DNA of 64,000 bases from DASRQK01 sp040392005 (GCA_040392005.1 JBEBWT010000001.1:62001-126000), one strand, 5' to 3'. Shown: positions 27,642 through 36,919, counted from the stretch's first letter. Program-made: numbers and translations. Notes: a model not told the origin generated them from the letters alone.

Positions 27642-29093
27642 ATGTCATCCTTTATTTCCAATGAACGTCCGGAGACGGACCAAGTGATTACCGATATTGT
27701 GGATTATGTGCTGGATTACGAGATCAAAAGTGATCTGGCTTTCAGGACAGCTCATCATTGCCTGCTGGATACCCTGGGCTGCGGTTTTGAAGCCCTGACC
27801 TATCCGGCCTGCACCAAATTGATGGGCCCGCTGGTGCCCGGTACGATTGTGCCAAACGGAGCCAAAGTGCCAGGTACATCCTTTCAACTGGACCCGGTAC
27901 AAGCGGCTTTCAATATAGGAGCCATGATCCGCTGGCTGGATTTCAACGATACCTGGCTGGCCGCCGAATGGGGCCATCCTTCGGATAATCTGGGAGGTAT
28001 CCTGGCCGTGGCCGACTGGCTTTCCCGGGTGGCGGTTGCTGCCGGAAAAAAACCTTTGACCGTACATGATGTGCTGGATGCCATGATCCGTGCCCATGAA
28101 ATACAGGGAGTGATGGCATTGGAAAATTCTTTCAATAAAGTCGGTCTGGATCACGTAGTATTGGTCAAACTGGCTTCCACCGCTGTGGTGGGCAGGCTGC
28201 TGGGGCTGACCCGTAAGGAACTGGTCAATGCGGTGTCCCTGGCTTTTGTGGACGGACAATCCCTACGTACCTACCGGCATTCGCCGAATACCGGCAGCCG
28301 CAAATCCTGGGCAGCCGGGGATGCGACTTCCCGTGCCGTGCGGCTGGCCCTGATCGCCAAGACCGGGGAAATGGGTTATCCATCCGTACTGACTGCCAAA
28401 ACCTGGGGATTCTATGATGTGTTGTTCAAAGGCAATGCCTTTAAATTCCAGCGGGATTACGGTTCGTATGTGATGGAAAACGTGTTGTTCAAAATTTCAT
28501 TCCCCGCCGAATTCCATTCGCAGACCGCAGTGGAAGCGGCCATGACCCTGCACAGTTTATTAAAGGAAAAAGGAAAAACATCGGATGATATTGCGCATAT
28601 CAGCATCCGTACCCACGAAGCGGCTATTCGGATTATTGACAAAAAAGGACCTTTGCACAATCCGGCCGACCGGGATCACTGCCTGCAATATATGATTGCG
28701 GTGCCTCTGATCCATGGCCGCCTGACAGCCGCCGATTATGAGGATGAGGTGGCCGCTGATCCGCGTATTGATATCCTGAGGGATAAAATGGAAACCGTGG
28801 AAGATCCGCAGTTTACCCTGGATTATCACGATCCGGAAAAACGCTCTATTGCCAATGCGCTGACGGTTACTTTGCAGGATGGAACGGTATTGGACGAAAT
28901 AGTGGTCGAGTATCCGATCGGACACAAGCGCCGCCGGGAAGAGGGTATCCCGGTACTGATCGAGAAATATAAAACCAATCTGGCCCGTATATTCCCTGAA
29001 AAGCAAAGGAGGGATCTGCTGGAAATGACGCTGGATCTGGACAGGCTTTCAGCGACTCCAGTGCATGAGTTTGTGGACAGAATGGTGCGATAG
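27642..29093 (+). CDS. prpD: 2-methylcitrate dehydratase
   Basis: 483 aa, MmgE/PrpD family. Motifs: LDTLGCGFEAL, RWLDFNDTWLAAEWGHPSDNLGGILAVADW, GDATSRAVRLALIAKTGEMGYP and YDVLFKGNAF. It dehydrates 2-methylcitrate to 2-methyl-cis-aconitate. The hydratase step (AcnD or AcnB) is not encoded in this window. The gene ends 6 bp before the pseudouridine synthase start, suggesting read-through. Confidence 0.95.
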   Translation: MSSFISNERPETDQVITDIVDYVLDYEIKSDLAFRTAHHCLLDTLGCGFEALTYPACTKLMGPLVPGTIVPNGAKVPGTSFQLDPVQAAFNIGAMIRWLDFNDTWLAAEWGHPSDNLGGILAVADWLSRVAVAAGKKPLTVHDVLDAMIRAHEIQGVMALENSFNKVGLDHVVLVKLASTAVVGRLLGLTRKELVNAVSLAFVDGQSLRTYRHSPNTGSRKSWAAGDATSRAVRLALIAKTGEMGYPSVLTAKTWGFYDVLFKGNAFKFQRDYGSYVMENVLFKISFPAEFHSQTAVEAAMTLHSLLKEKGKTSDDIAHISIRTHEAAIRIIDKKGPLHNPADRDHCLQYMIAVPLIHGRLTAADYEDEVAADPRIDILRDKMETVEDPQFTLDYHDPEKRSIANALTVTLQDGTVLDEIVVEYPIGHKRRREEGIPVLIEKYKTNLARIFPEKQRRDLLEMTLDLDRLSATPVHEFVDRMVR

Positions 29094-29099
29094 AACCTG

Positions 29100-29807
29100 A
29101 TGTTACAAAACCCAATTACAGATAAAATGGTGGTCTATGAGGACAATCACCTGATTGCGATCAACAAACAGGCAGGCACGATCGTGCAGGTGGACGAGAC
29201 CGGTGACCCTTCCCTGGAAGATATGGTCAAGGATTATATCGCCCGGAAATACAGCAAACCCAATGGTGCCTTTCTGGGCGTGGTGCACAGGCTGGACAGG
29301 CCGGTGAGCGGCCTGATCCTTTTTGCCAAGACCAGCAAGGCGATGGACCGCCTCAACCTCATGTTCAAGGAGCGGGACATGCAGAAAGTCTATTGGGCCG
29401 TTGTCCGGAAGCAACCGCCGGCGACCGCTGGAAAACTTGAACACTGGCTCTATCGGGACCGCTCCAAAAATATCACCAAAGCCTATCCGAAACAGGTCGA
29501 GGGGAGCCGGTTCGCCGAACTTTCCTACCGGGTGATCGGACAGGCCGATGGATACTACCTGCTGGAAGTAAGGCCGGTCACCGGCCGGACCCACCAGATA
29601 CGGGTGCAACTGGCCACGATGGGCTGTCCCATTGTCGGGGACAATAAGTACGGCTATCCCCGTGGCAGCCTCAAACGGAGTATCTGCCTGCACGCCCGAT
29701 CCCTGGAATTTGTACATCCCGTCCGTAAAGAGCCTATCCGTATTGAGGCCCGTCTGCCCGATGATGGGTTCTGGAATAAGTTTGAAGTATTCTGGGATCA
29801 GAAATGA
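29100..29807 (+). CDS. RluA-family RNA pseudouridine synthase
   Basis: 235 aa. No N-terminal S4 domain; catalytic motif GVVHRLDRPVSGLILFAKTS with Asp66, and TGRTHQIRVQLATMGCPIVGDNKYG near the C-terminus. It isomerises specific uridines in rRNA or tRNA; the target cannot be assigned (RluC/RluD/TruC-like small form). The start is 6 bp after prpD. Its last codons (EVFWDQK-stop) are duplicated immediately downstream. Confidence 0.92.
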   Translation: MLQNPITDKMVVYEDNHLIAINKQAGTIVQVDETGDPSLEDMVKDYIARKYSKPNGAFLGVVHRLDRPVSGLILFAKTSKAMDRLNLMFKERDMQKVYWAVVRKQPPATAGKLEHWLYRDRSKNITKAYPKQVEGSRFAELSYRVIGQADGYYLLEVRPVTGRTHQIRVQLATMGCPIVGDNKYGYPRGSLKRSICLHARSLEFVHPVRKEPIRIEARLPDDGFWNKFEVFWDQK

Positions 29808-29837
29808 GTGGAAGTATTTTGGGATCAGAAGTGAATA
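29784..29837 (+). repeat. 27-bp tandem duplication across the stop codon
   Basis: Copies 29784-29810 and 29811-29837 match at 22 of the first 24 bases. Each reads (F/V)EVFWDQK-stop in the same frame, so the gene's last codons and stop are present twice. Confidence 0.85.
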
Positions 29838-29852
29838 TTTTTCATACCTTTG
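29817..29852 (+). promoter_or_regulatory. Promoter of the CxxC protein gene
   Basis: TTTTG (29817-29821), 23-bp spacer, -7 TACCTTTG (29845-29852). The ATG is at 29858, only 5 nt on, predicting a leaderless or nearly leaderless message. Confidence 0.6.
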
Positions 29853-29857
29853 TAATA

Positions 29858-30136
29858 ATGAAGCTGATCAAAAAAATCCTTTTTGTGCTGGCGCTGGGGC
29901 TTACCACCCTGGTCAGTAGCCCTGTGTCAGTTAATGCTCAGTGCGCCATGTGTTCGCTAACTGCTCAGAATGCGACTGAAAACGGCAATACGCAGGGAAA
30001 GGGACTCAATAATGCCATTCTGTTTTTGCTGGCCATGCCTTACCTGGCCGCTGCGGGTATCGGTTTCCTCTGGTACAAAAAATACAGGCCCAAAAAGAAA
30101 GTCCGCATGGACGAAGGCCCGATTTCCCTCAATTAA
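29858..30136 (+). CDS. Small membrane protein with N-terminal CxxC
   Basis: 92 aa from ATG at 29858; an in-frame ATG at 29804 would place the signal peptide internally and overlap the rluA-family gene, so it is rejected. Signal peptide (about 1-27, ending SVNA), then QCAMCSLTAQNATENGNTQGKGLNN with a CxxC pair at the mature N-terminus, one membrane helix (about 53-72) and a basic tail YKKYRPKKKVR. The CxxC might bind a metal or haem or form a disulfide; no function can be assigned. The Lys/Arg-rich C-terminus suggests N-out, C-in topology. Confidence 0.75.
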   Translation: MKLIKKILFVLALGLTTLVSSPVSVNAQCAMCSLTAQNATENGNTQGKGLNNAILFLLAMPYLAAAGIGFLWYKKYRPKKKVRMDEGPISLN

Positions 30137-30285
30137 ACCCGGTTTTTTCCAAAACTCCGTTCTTTTTCGGCCATATACCAGTCACTTTTAAAATTGTGAT
30201 GTTTTTGTAACGTCTGAAATTGTAGGATTTATTTATTTCTTTTTGTAGATTCGGGGCTTTGAATTTGCTAATTAACCAAAATTCT

Positions 30286-31230
30286 ATGAATAAGATTTTC
30301 TACCGTCTGACCCCCGCAGTATTCTACCGTCTGATCCCAGCAGTATTGTTCGTATTCGCAAATGTATTTTGCTTTTCTTTCAGTGCCCGTGCACAGACTA
30401 TTTTCCTGAACCATACCCACTATGGAGACTTTGCCACCTCGATCAATCCTTCCCTGAGTCTGCTTGCTCCCCAGGGCAGCCTGTCCTTTGTGGGCCGCCA
30501 GCAATGGGTGGGGATGGAAGGCGCCCCCAGTGCCTATCTGGGTAATGGCCACATTGGCTTTGAAAGAATAGGGGCCACTCTCGGTCTGCAACTCCGTCAG
30601 GATAAGATAGGAGTGGAGCGTCACAGTGAAATTTCCATGTCCTTCTCCAAAGCTATCCGCATCTCCGAAAAGGATTATATAGGCATGTCCCTGAGTGCGG
30701 GATTGGTACAATTTGCTGCCCGTTATTCGAGCCTGGACGCAGTAGATCCCAATTTCCGGGATGATATCATCGAATCGGATGCGCTGATCGGTGTGGGTGC
30801 GGTGATTTACCGTCCGGAGGTCTATTATGTGGGCCTTTCCCTTCCCCGGGTCACCAATGGTGGAGTAGGGGCTTTCGGGGATGCCCGATACAATTTTGAG
30901 AACCATTACTTTCTGACCGCCGGTTATCTGTGGCCTATGGGTGAAACCCTTCACCTGCGTCCTTCGGTGATATTGGCCTATACAGGCAACACAGGAGTAG
31001 AGGTGGATGCCTCGGCAATGGTATTTGCCCGTGGGACGATCGGTCTTGGCCTGGGTGTACGCAGCCAGGGTGATTTGTCGGGATTGCTCCGCTTCAATTT
31101 CTCCGGACTTGGAGTCGGTTACAGCTATCAGGTCAATCCACGTAATCAGCCATTGAACCGTCAGATCAACAACAGCACGCATGAGATCGGTCTGAGCTAT
31201 TCTTTCGGCGGCAAGCAGCGATTGTTATAA
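30286..31230 (+). CDS. PorP/SprF family outer-membrane protein (second paralogue)
   Basis: 314 aa from ATG at 30286; nine extra codons upstream (to 30259) are possible but would precede the signal peptide. The signal peptide contains an internal 8-residue duplication (YRLTPAVF YRLIPAVL) and ends near SARA-QTIF. The mature protein follows the paralogue at 10415 along its length (QTIFLNHxxYGxF..., RQQWVGxxGAP, GVERH, NRxINNSTHEIGLSY). PorP/SprF proteins attach to T9SS; unlike its paralogue this gene has no large surface protein beside it. Confidence 0.9.
   Translation: MNKIFYRLTPAVFYRLIPAVLFVFANVFCFSFSARAQTIFLNHTHYGDFATSINPSLSLLAPQGSLSFVGRQQWVGMEGAPSAYLGNGHIGFERIGATLGLQLRQDKIGVERHSEISMSFSKAIRISEKDYIGMSLSAGLVQFAARYSSLDAVDPNFRDDIIESDALIGVGAVIYRPEVYYVGLSLPRVTNGGVGAFGDARYNFENHYFLTAGYLWPMGETLHLRPSVILAYTGNTGVEVDASAMVFARGTIGLGLGVRSQGDLSGLLRFNFSGLGVGYSYQVNPRNQPLNRQINNSTHEIGLSYSFGGKQRLL
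30298..30345 (+). repeat. 24-bp tandem duplication in a signal peptide
   Basis: 30298-30321 and 30322-30345 differ at two of 24 bases and lengthen the signal peptide by eight residues in frame. Confidence 0.85.
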
Positions 31231-31256
31231 GACCCTGTCTCGCGCTGTTCAGATTG

Positions 31257-31285
31257 CCGGTCCTGACCTGTGCAGACAGGACCGG
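31257..31285. terminator. Hairpin between convergent genes
   Basis: CCGGTCCTG (31257-31265) pairs perfectly with CAGGACCGG (31277-31285), 11-nt loop. No T-run, but it lies between the convergent PorP/SprF and AAA genes and could limit read-through either way. Confidence 0.5.
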
Positions 31286-31304
31286 ACCGGCGTGGGATCG
31301 GGCC

Positions 31305-32654
31305 TCATTCCTGATTCTTGCTCCGTTCCGCATTGGTTTCAAAACCGATTTTACGGATAGGTTCCTCTTTTTGCATAAACGAATCAAACTCGTATTCCAT
31401 TTCCATAAAGCGTTGCGGGAATTCCATTGCCACATTTTGCTTGGCTTCCTGGATAAAAACATGGCAGCTTCTCAGATAATCCTCGGTCAGCTTGGCTTTG
31501 GCCTCATTGAGGCAGGCCAGCAAAAGCGGAGGAGTAATAGCAATATCGGTCTGGTTTTTACGCCGGTATTGGGCGTATAGTCTCTTTTTGAGAGCCTGGG
31601 TAAAATCGATGATCATGGTATTGGAGAATAGCTTCATTTCCGCCACCACCCCTGCCCAATAGCCCGGATAGTTTGCTTTATTGCTTTTCAGAATGGCCAG
31701 CAGAGGGGATTCCGCCACCAGATCATGGATCAGGTGGTAATGGATCAACAGTGCCCGCTCGTCCGCCGAAGGGGGGAATACCGGAATGTGCAGGTCAAAC
31801 CTTCCCGGAGCGGTAATCTCATCACCCAATCGGGACAATACCTCCACAGACCCCACAATGACCAATTCTCTTTTGGTGCCATTTTGCAGATAGCGGAAAA
31901 TCGTATTGACCAGCTCCATGGTTTCAGGGGAGGAGAATAACTTGCTGTCCTCATCCCAAAGCGCATCAAAATTCTCAATAAACAGTAGTTTCTTAGGCCG
32001 TTCCATCTGTTGTTTGAGGAAATTATTGAGGTGTTGGCCATCGGTATGAGCGGTTTGCAGCATGTAATCTTTATAGACATGGACAAACTCATATCCGATC
32101 ATATCCGCAATCCGCTTGGCCCAGAAAATCTTCCCGCTCCCCGGAGGGCCATATAGAATGATACCGGCCGGTTTGGAAATGCCCCAGAGTTTGATCTGAT
32201 CCTCATTGATGAAAGGGTCCAGCATATCCATGTTATAAAAAAACAGATCTGAATAACCGATCAGCGAATTGGTCACAAAGCGGTGTTCCGGAATATCCTT
32301 AAAAACAAAATCGTATTGTCCACCCATCATCAGGTGGATCTGATAACTGGAAATATTCGTCTTAATGTGCGGCAGATCGGCTTCGGCGACCCCATTCTGC
32401 ATAAAAAAACCAGCTACCTTCTTTTTATCCACTCCGATCGTTTCAGCAATCACATCCACTGTTTTGATACGTCCTTTATCTTCGGCATATTGACGGATGA
32501 AATCCAGATGTTTTACCACGAAGGCCTCAAATTCGGGTCTGACCACAAATTTGTCCGTAAAACAAAAATTGAGGTCAATGCCGAAATCATGTATGAAATA
32601 TTGCAGGCTCTCCAGGCTCAGTTTATATTTACTTGCAAATTCTCTTAATCTCAT
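31305..32654 (-). CDS. Degenerate AAA-family protein with N-terminal helical/wHTH region
   Basis: 449 aa from ATG at 32654 (a TTG three codons upstream is less likely). Residues 1-80 (MRLREFASKYKLSLESLQYF) resemble the small helical IF2-N-type domain; residues about 140-345 are an AAA module of the FtsH/CDC48 subgroup. The P-loop is GPPGSGKI (169-176): Lys present, the Mg-binding Thr/Ser replaced by Ile. Walker B reads LLFIEN (223-228) instead of hhhhDE, the sensor-1 Asn is absent (IVGSVE), while APGRFD with its Arg (284-287) is kept. It may bind ATP but hydrolyse poorly or not at all (inference). Partner unknown; convergent with PorP/SprF and divergent from the S9 peptidase. Confidence 0.85.
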   Translation of the reverse strand: MRLREFASKYKLSLESLQYFIHDFGIDLNFCFTDKFVVRPEFEAFVVKHLDFIRQYAEDKGRIKTVDVIAETIGVDKKKVAGFFMQNGVAEADLPHIKTNISSYQIHLMMGGQYDFVFKDIPEHRFVTNSLIGYSDLFFYNMDMLDPFINEDQIKLWGISKPAGIILYGPPGSGKIFWAKRIADMIGYEFVHVYKDYMLQTAHTDGQHLNNFLKQQMERPKKLLFIENFDALWDEDSKLFSSPETMELVNTIFRYLQNGTKRELVIVGSVEVLSRLGDEITAPGRFDLHIPVFPPSADERALLIHYHLIHDLVAESPLLAILKSNKANYPGYWAGVVAEMKLFSNTMIIDFTQALKKRLYAQYRRKNQTDIAITPPLLLACLNEAKAKLTEDYLRSCHVFIQEAKQNVAMEFPQRFMEMEYEFDSFMQKEEPIRKIGFETNAERSKNQE

Positions 32655-32725
32655 AGCCGGCAAGTTAGCATTTTATTGATGTTGTTACAATAGCGGATTG
32701 TTCGGTACAATTTAATAATATTGAA

Positions 32726-32740
32726 ATCTGTATATCAGAT
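32726..32740. promoter_or_regulatory. Small palindrome in a divergent promoter region
   Basis: ATCTG-TATAT-CAGAT between the AAA gene (-) and the S9 peptidase gene (+); possible operator. The remaining intergenic sequence 32655-32774 is AT-rich with no gene. Confidence 0.3.
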
Positions 32741-32774
32741 GTGCCCAAACTTTTTACACTAAAATCTATTCGAA

Positions 32775-35159
32775 ATGTTTAGAAAACAGCTTTTTGTCTT
32801 TTCCTTTTTGTATGCCGGTCTGCTCAGTTTTACCCATGCACAGGAAAACCTGGAATATCAACTACCGCCCCAAAGTATTGTGGATCTCGTGGACGCGCCC
32901 ACACCTCCGAAGATCCTGCTCAATGAAGAACGGACCTGGATGCTGGTGCTGAAGGCTCCCCGCTATGTGGATATGGATATGGCAGCTTATCCGATTGTGG
33001 GGCTGGCCGGTCTGCGCATCAATCCCATGACCCATACGCTGGAAGCTGAAAATCATGGGTTTTATACTTCTTTGGAAATAAGTGATCTGAAAATAGATAA
33101 ATCAAGTATTAAGTTAGTTGGTTTGCCGCAGAATCTTAAACTTTCCAATGTACAGTGGCAACCCGGCGGACAGGGATTCGCCTTTACCAACCGGACCGAA
33201 AATGGATTGGAATTGTGGTATGCTGATCTGAAAACCGGAAACGCAAAACAACTGACGGCAAAACGTTTGAATGCTCTGAATGGGGAACTGATGCAGTGGC
33301 ATCCCGGTGGCGAATATCTGTTGGTCCAGATGCTGGGCAACGAAGGAAAGGCCGCACCCGTCAGGGACCGCATTCCGCACGGACCGGTGATCATGGAAAA
33401 CCTGGGCACCCGCTCACCTACACGGACTTTTTCCAATTTGCTGAGCAATGCTTATGATGAAGAGCTGTTTGACTATTATGCCATGACCCAATTGACCAAG
33501 GTATATCTGGATGGCCGCAGCGAACCGGTTGGCAATCCGGCTATTTTCACCCGGAATGTTTTTTCCCCGGATGGGAATTATTTGCTGACGGAATGGGTAA
33601 ATAAACCGTATTCCTATACCCAACCTATCAATTCTTTTCCCAAAACCCTGGAAATATGGAGTCAGGAAGGTCAGGTGGTACGGCAAATTTCGGCCGCCGA
33701 TACCAGCCGTACCAGGGGTCGGTCCTATGAATGGAGACTGGATAAACCGAATGAATTGGTGTATGTCAGCTCATTCAACCGCAGACAGGATAGTGTTTAC
33801 CGGGACGGAGTATATGGCCTTACCGCACCTTTTGAGGCCGAACCCCACCTGATTTTCCGTACCAAATTGCAATTTGGCCAGATGATCTGGGGCAATGCCC
33901 ACTATGCCATCATCAGGGAAAACGACCGGGCTGCACGGAAAGTAAAACTGACCCTGATCAACCCGGAAACCGGAACGGAAATCAAAGTGATCGAAGAGCG
34001 GTCCACCGAAGACACTTATTCTGATCCGGGTAATTTCGTGCTGTCTGACGGAGTTTTGCAGATTACCGGGAAAAAATCCCCGATCGTCCATACCATCAGT
34101 AACGGGGCTTCACCAGTAGGGGAGCGGCCCTTCCTTTTGCAATGGGATCTGATCAGCGGGGAGAGGGATACCCTGTTTAAATCCCATCCGGACCGTTATG
34201 AAATGCCGGTGGATTTTGATGGTCAGCAAACTCTTTATTTTACCAGGGAAAGCTGGAATGTTCATCCCAATATGATTCAATACGACTTGCGCCGGAAGCG
34301 GGAAACTGCCCTGACCAGGTTTGAAAGTCCATATCCCGGATTGGCCGGTGTAAACAAATCACTGATGACCTATCCCCGCAAGGATAGTGTACAATTGAGC
34401 GGAACCCTCTATCTGCCTCGGGGATTCGAGCCCGGTAAAGATGAGCCCCTGCCCGTAGTGGTCTGGGCCTATCCCAGGGAGTACAAGAGTGCCGAACTGG
34501 CCGGACAGATCAAAGGTTCGCCCCATCGTTTTACTGAACTCAATTTCCGATCAGCCGTGTATTGGGTGACCAGAGGGTATGCCGTAGTGGACATGGCCGA
34601 TATGCCGATCATCGGAGAAGGGGACGAGGAACCCAATGACACCTTTGTGGAGCAACTGATCCTGAATTCCGAGGCACTCATTGACCACATGGTAGCAGCA
34701 GGCATCGCAGACCGTGACCGGTTTGGGATAGGCGGGCATTCCTATGGGGCGTTTATGACTGCCAATCTGCTGGCCCATTCCGATTTATTTGCGGCCGGTA
34801 TTGCCCGCAGCGGGGCTTATAACCGCACACTGACACCCTTTGGTTTCCAGTCCGAAAGCCGCACTTATTGGAAAGCTAAAGAAGTGTATGACCGCATGTC
34901 CCCATTCACCTATGCTGATAAAATCAAGCTACCCCTGCTGATTACCCACGGGATAGACGATGAAAATTCGGGTACGTTCCCGGTGCAGAGCGAGCGGCTT
35001 TATGCGGCGATCAAGGGCAATGGGGGTACGGTCCGGCTGGTGATGTTCCCGCATGAATTCCACGGTTTCAGGACCAGGCAATCCATCCTGCATATTTTCT
35101 GGGAGCAGGATCAGTGGCTGGAAAAATATGTCAAAAACAGGGAAAAGAAAGATCAATAG
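32775..35159 (+). CDS. Secreted S9-family prolyl oligopeptidase-type peptidase
   Basis: 794 aa with a signal peptide (1-22, ending THA). The N-terminal two thirds is the beta-propeller region; the C-terminal alpha/beta-hydrolase domain has GIGGHSYGAFM with nucleophile Ser656, Asp in THGIDDEN and His in FPHEFHGF, a complete catalytic triad. The DENSG segment resembles DPP4/acylaminoacyl-type S9 enzymes and the glutamyl-type GHSYGA group. It probably degrades oligopeptides in the periplasm; exact specificity is open. No T9SS C-terminal domain. Confidence 0.9.
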   Translation: MFRKQLFVFSFLYAGLLSFTHAQENLEYQLPPQSIVDLVDAPTPPKILLNEERTWMLVLKAPRYVDMDMAAYPIVGLAGLRINPMTHTLEAENHGFYTSLEISDLKIDKSSIKLVGLPQNLKLSNVQWQPGGQGFAFTNRTENGLELWYADLKTGNAKQLTAKRLNALNGELMQWHPGGEYLLVQMLGNEGKAAPVRDRIPHGPVIMENLGTRSPTRTFSNLLSNAYDEELFDYYAMTQLTKVYLDGRSEPVGNPAIFTRNVFSPDGNYLLTEWVNKPYSYTQPINSFPKTLEIWSQEGQVVRQISAADTSRTRGRSYEWRLDKPNELVYVSSFNRRQDSVYRDGVYGLTAPFEAEPHLIFRTKLQFGQMIWGNAHYAIIRENDRAARKVKLTLINPETGTEIKVIEERSTEDTYSDPGNFVLSDGVLQITGKKSPIVHTISNGASPVGERPFLLQWDLISGERDTLFKSHPDRYEMPVDFDGQQTLYFTRESWNVHPNMIQYDLRRKRETALTRFESPYPGLAGVNKSLMTYPRKDSVQLSGTLYLPRGFEPGKDEPLPVVVWAYPREYKSAELAGQIKGSPHRFTELNFRSAVYWVTRGYAVVDMADMPIIGEGDEEPNDTFVEQLILNSEALIDHMVAAGIADRDRFGIGGHSYGAFMTANLLAHSDLFAAGIARSGAYNRTLTPFGFQSESRTYWKAKEVYDRMSPFTYADKIKLPLLITHGIDDENSGTFPVQSERLYAAIKGNGGTVRLVMFPHEFHGFRTRQSILHIFWEQDQWLEKYVKNREKKDQ

Positions 35160-35200
35160 GGGCAGTTAGAAAGCCCTTATTCATGGATAGGATCCCTGAT

Positions 35201-36919
35201 TCAGACGAACCAGTTCATCACCTCTTCTTTTGCCGGCATAGTGATGTCCAGTTTTAGCTTTTTGCGCATGCCTCCCAGATCATTGAACACCTTGTTCGGA
35301 TTGGCTGCCTTCAAACTTTCCAGCGTGGTGAACCCCATTTTCTGAAGGACGGGTATCCATTCCTTCGGAATGCCCTGTTGCAGATAATCCTCTTCACTGG
35401 CATTTCTGACTGTTTTTTCAGGCCGCATCTGTGGGAAAAGCAAGACATCCTGAATGCTGTGCTGATTGGTCATCAGCATGGAGAGCCGGTCAATACCGAT
35501 GCCAATACCTGAGTTGGGAGGCATGCCATATTCCAGGGCGCGGAGAAAGTCATAGTCGATAAACATGGCTTCATCATCTCCGCGCTCCATTAACCGTATC
35601 TGCTCTTCAAATCGTTCCCGCTGATCGATGGGATCATTAAGTTCGCTGTACGCGTTGGCGATTTCCTTGCCATTGACCATCAACTCAAAACGCTCCACCA
35701 AACCCGGTTTGCTGCGATGCTTTTTGGTCAGGGGACTCATTTCCACAGGATAATCCGTGATAAAGGTGGGCTGGATATAGTGATGTTCACATTTCTCGCC
35801 AAAAATCTCATCGATCAGCTTGCCCTTGCCCATGCTCTCTTCGGTCGTAATACCCAGTTGGCGGCAGATGTCCCGCAAGCCATCTTCGTCCTGCCCGCTG
35901 ACATCAAAACCCGTATGTTCCCGGATCGCCTCATAGATACTGATGCGTTTGTAGGGTGCCGCAAACTCGATCACTTCCTTGCCTACCTGTACGCTGGTGG
36001 ATCCATTGGTATCCAGCGCCACTTTTTCCAGCAGTTTTTCTGTGGTGTCCATCATCCAGTAATAATCCTTGTAGGCCACATAAAATTCCAGTACGGTAAA
36101 CTCCGGATTGTGCGTGCGGTCCATTCCCTCGTTGCGGAAATTGCGGCTGAACTCATAAACCCAGTCGAATCCGCCTACGATCAGCCTTTTGAGATACAGC
36201 TCATTGGCGATCCGCAGGTATAGCGGGATGTCCAGCGCATTGTGGTGAGTAATGAATGGCTTCGCAGCGGCTCCTCCCGGAATACCTTGCAGGACCGGTG
36301 TATCGACCTCCAGCGCTCCCTGGTCATTCAGGAATTCCCGGATGGAAGTGCGTACTTTCGATACCTTTTCAAAAGTTTCCTTGACCTGGGGATTGACCAC
36401 CAGATCCACATAGCGCTGGCGGTAGCGGAATTCGGGATCGGTCACCGCATCAAAGGTTTTGCCATCGGCCGATTTGACCACCGGCAGTGGACGCAGGGAC
36501 TTGGCCAGCACGGTCAGTGTCTGGGCATGTACGGAGATTTCCCCGGTCTGGGTCGTAAACACAAATCCGGTGACCCCCACAAAATCACCGATATCCAGCA
36601 ATTTCTTGAAAACCGTATTGTACAGGGTTTTATCTTCATCCGGGCACAGATCATCCCTTTTGAGATAGACCTGGATTTTTCCGGAGGAATCCTGCAATTC
36701 AAAAAAGGACACACCGCCCATGATCCGGCGGCTCATGATCCGGCCGGCCATGCTGATGCTTTTGTAGTTGATCTTATCCTGCTCATAATGGTCCAGAATG
36801 TCCTGCGCATAGGCATTCACTTCGTACCGGGCCGCAGGATAGGGATCGATCCCCAGATCAACCAACGCTTGCAGGGATTGCCTGCGGAATATCTCCTGTT
36901 CTGAAAGTGCACTGTTCAT
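35201..36919 (-). CDS. lysS: Lysine--tRNA ligase (class II)
   Basis: 572 aa from ATG at 36919; the open frame runs 19 codons further up but includes the promoter. N-terminal OB-fold anticodon-binding domain (about 60-165), class II motif 2 (FRNEGMDRTHNPEFT) and motif 3 (GIGIGIDRLSMLMT) are intact. A C-terminal extension of about 65 residues (GIPKEWIPVLQKMGFTTLESL...) follows the usual end, typical of Bacteroidota LysRS. Divergent from the Gfo/Idh/MocA gene; converges with the S9 peptidase gene. Confidence 0.96.
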   Translation of the reverse strand: MNSALSEQEIFRRQSLQALVDLGIDPYPAARYEVNAYAQDILDHYEQDKINYKSISMAGRIMSRRIMGGVSFFELQDSSGKIQVYLKRDDLCPDEDKTLYNTVFKKLLDIGDFVGVTGFVFTTQTGEISVHAQTLTVLAKSLRPLPVVKSADGKTFDAVTDPEFRYRQRYVDLVVNPQVKETFEKVSKVRTSIREFLNDQGALEVDTPVLQGIPGGAAAKPFITHHNALDIPLYLRIANELYLKRLIVGGFDWVYEFSRNFRNEGMDRTHNPEFTVLEFYVAYKDYYWMMDTTEKLLEKVALDTNGSTSVQVGKEVIEFAAPYKRISIYEAIREHTGFDVSGQDEDGLRDICRQLGITTEESMGKGKLIDEIFGEKCEHHYIQPTFITDYPVEMSPLTKKHRSKPGLVERFELMVNGKEIANAYSELNDPIDQRERFEEQIRLMERGDDEAMFIDYDFLRALEYGMPPNSGIGIGIDRLSMLMTNQHSIQDVLLFPQMRPEKTVRNASEEDYLQQGIPKEWIPVLQKMGFTTLESLKAANPNKVFNDLGGMRKKLKLDITMPAKEEVMNWFV

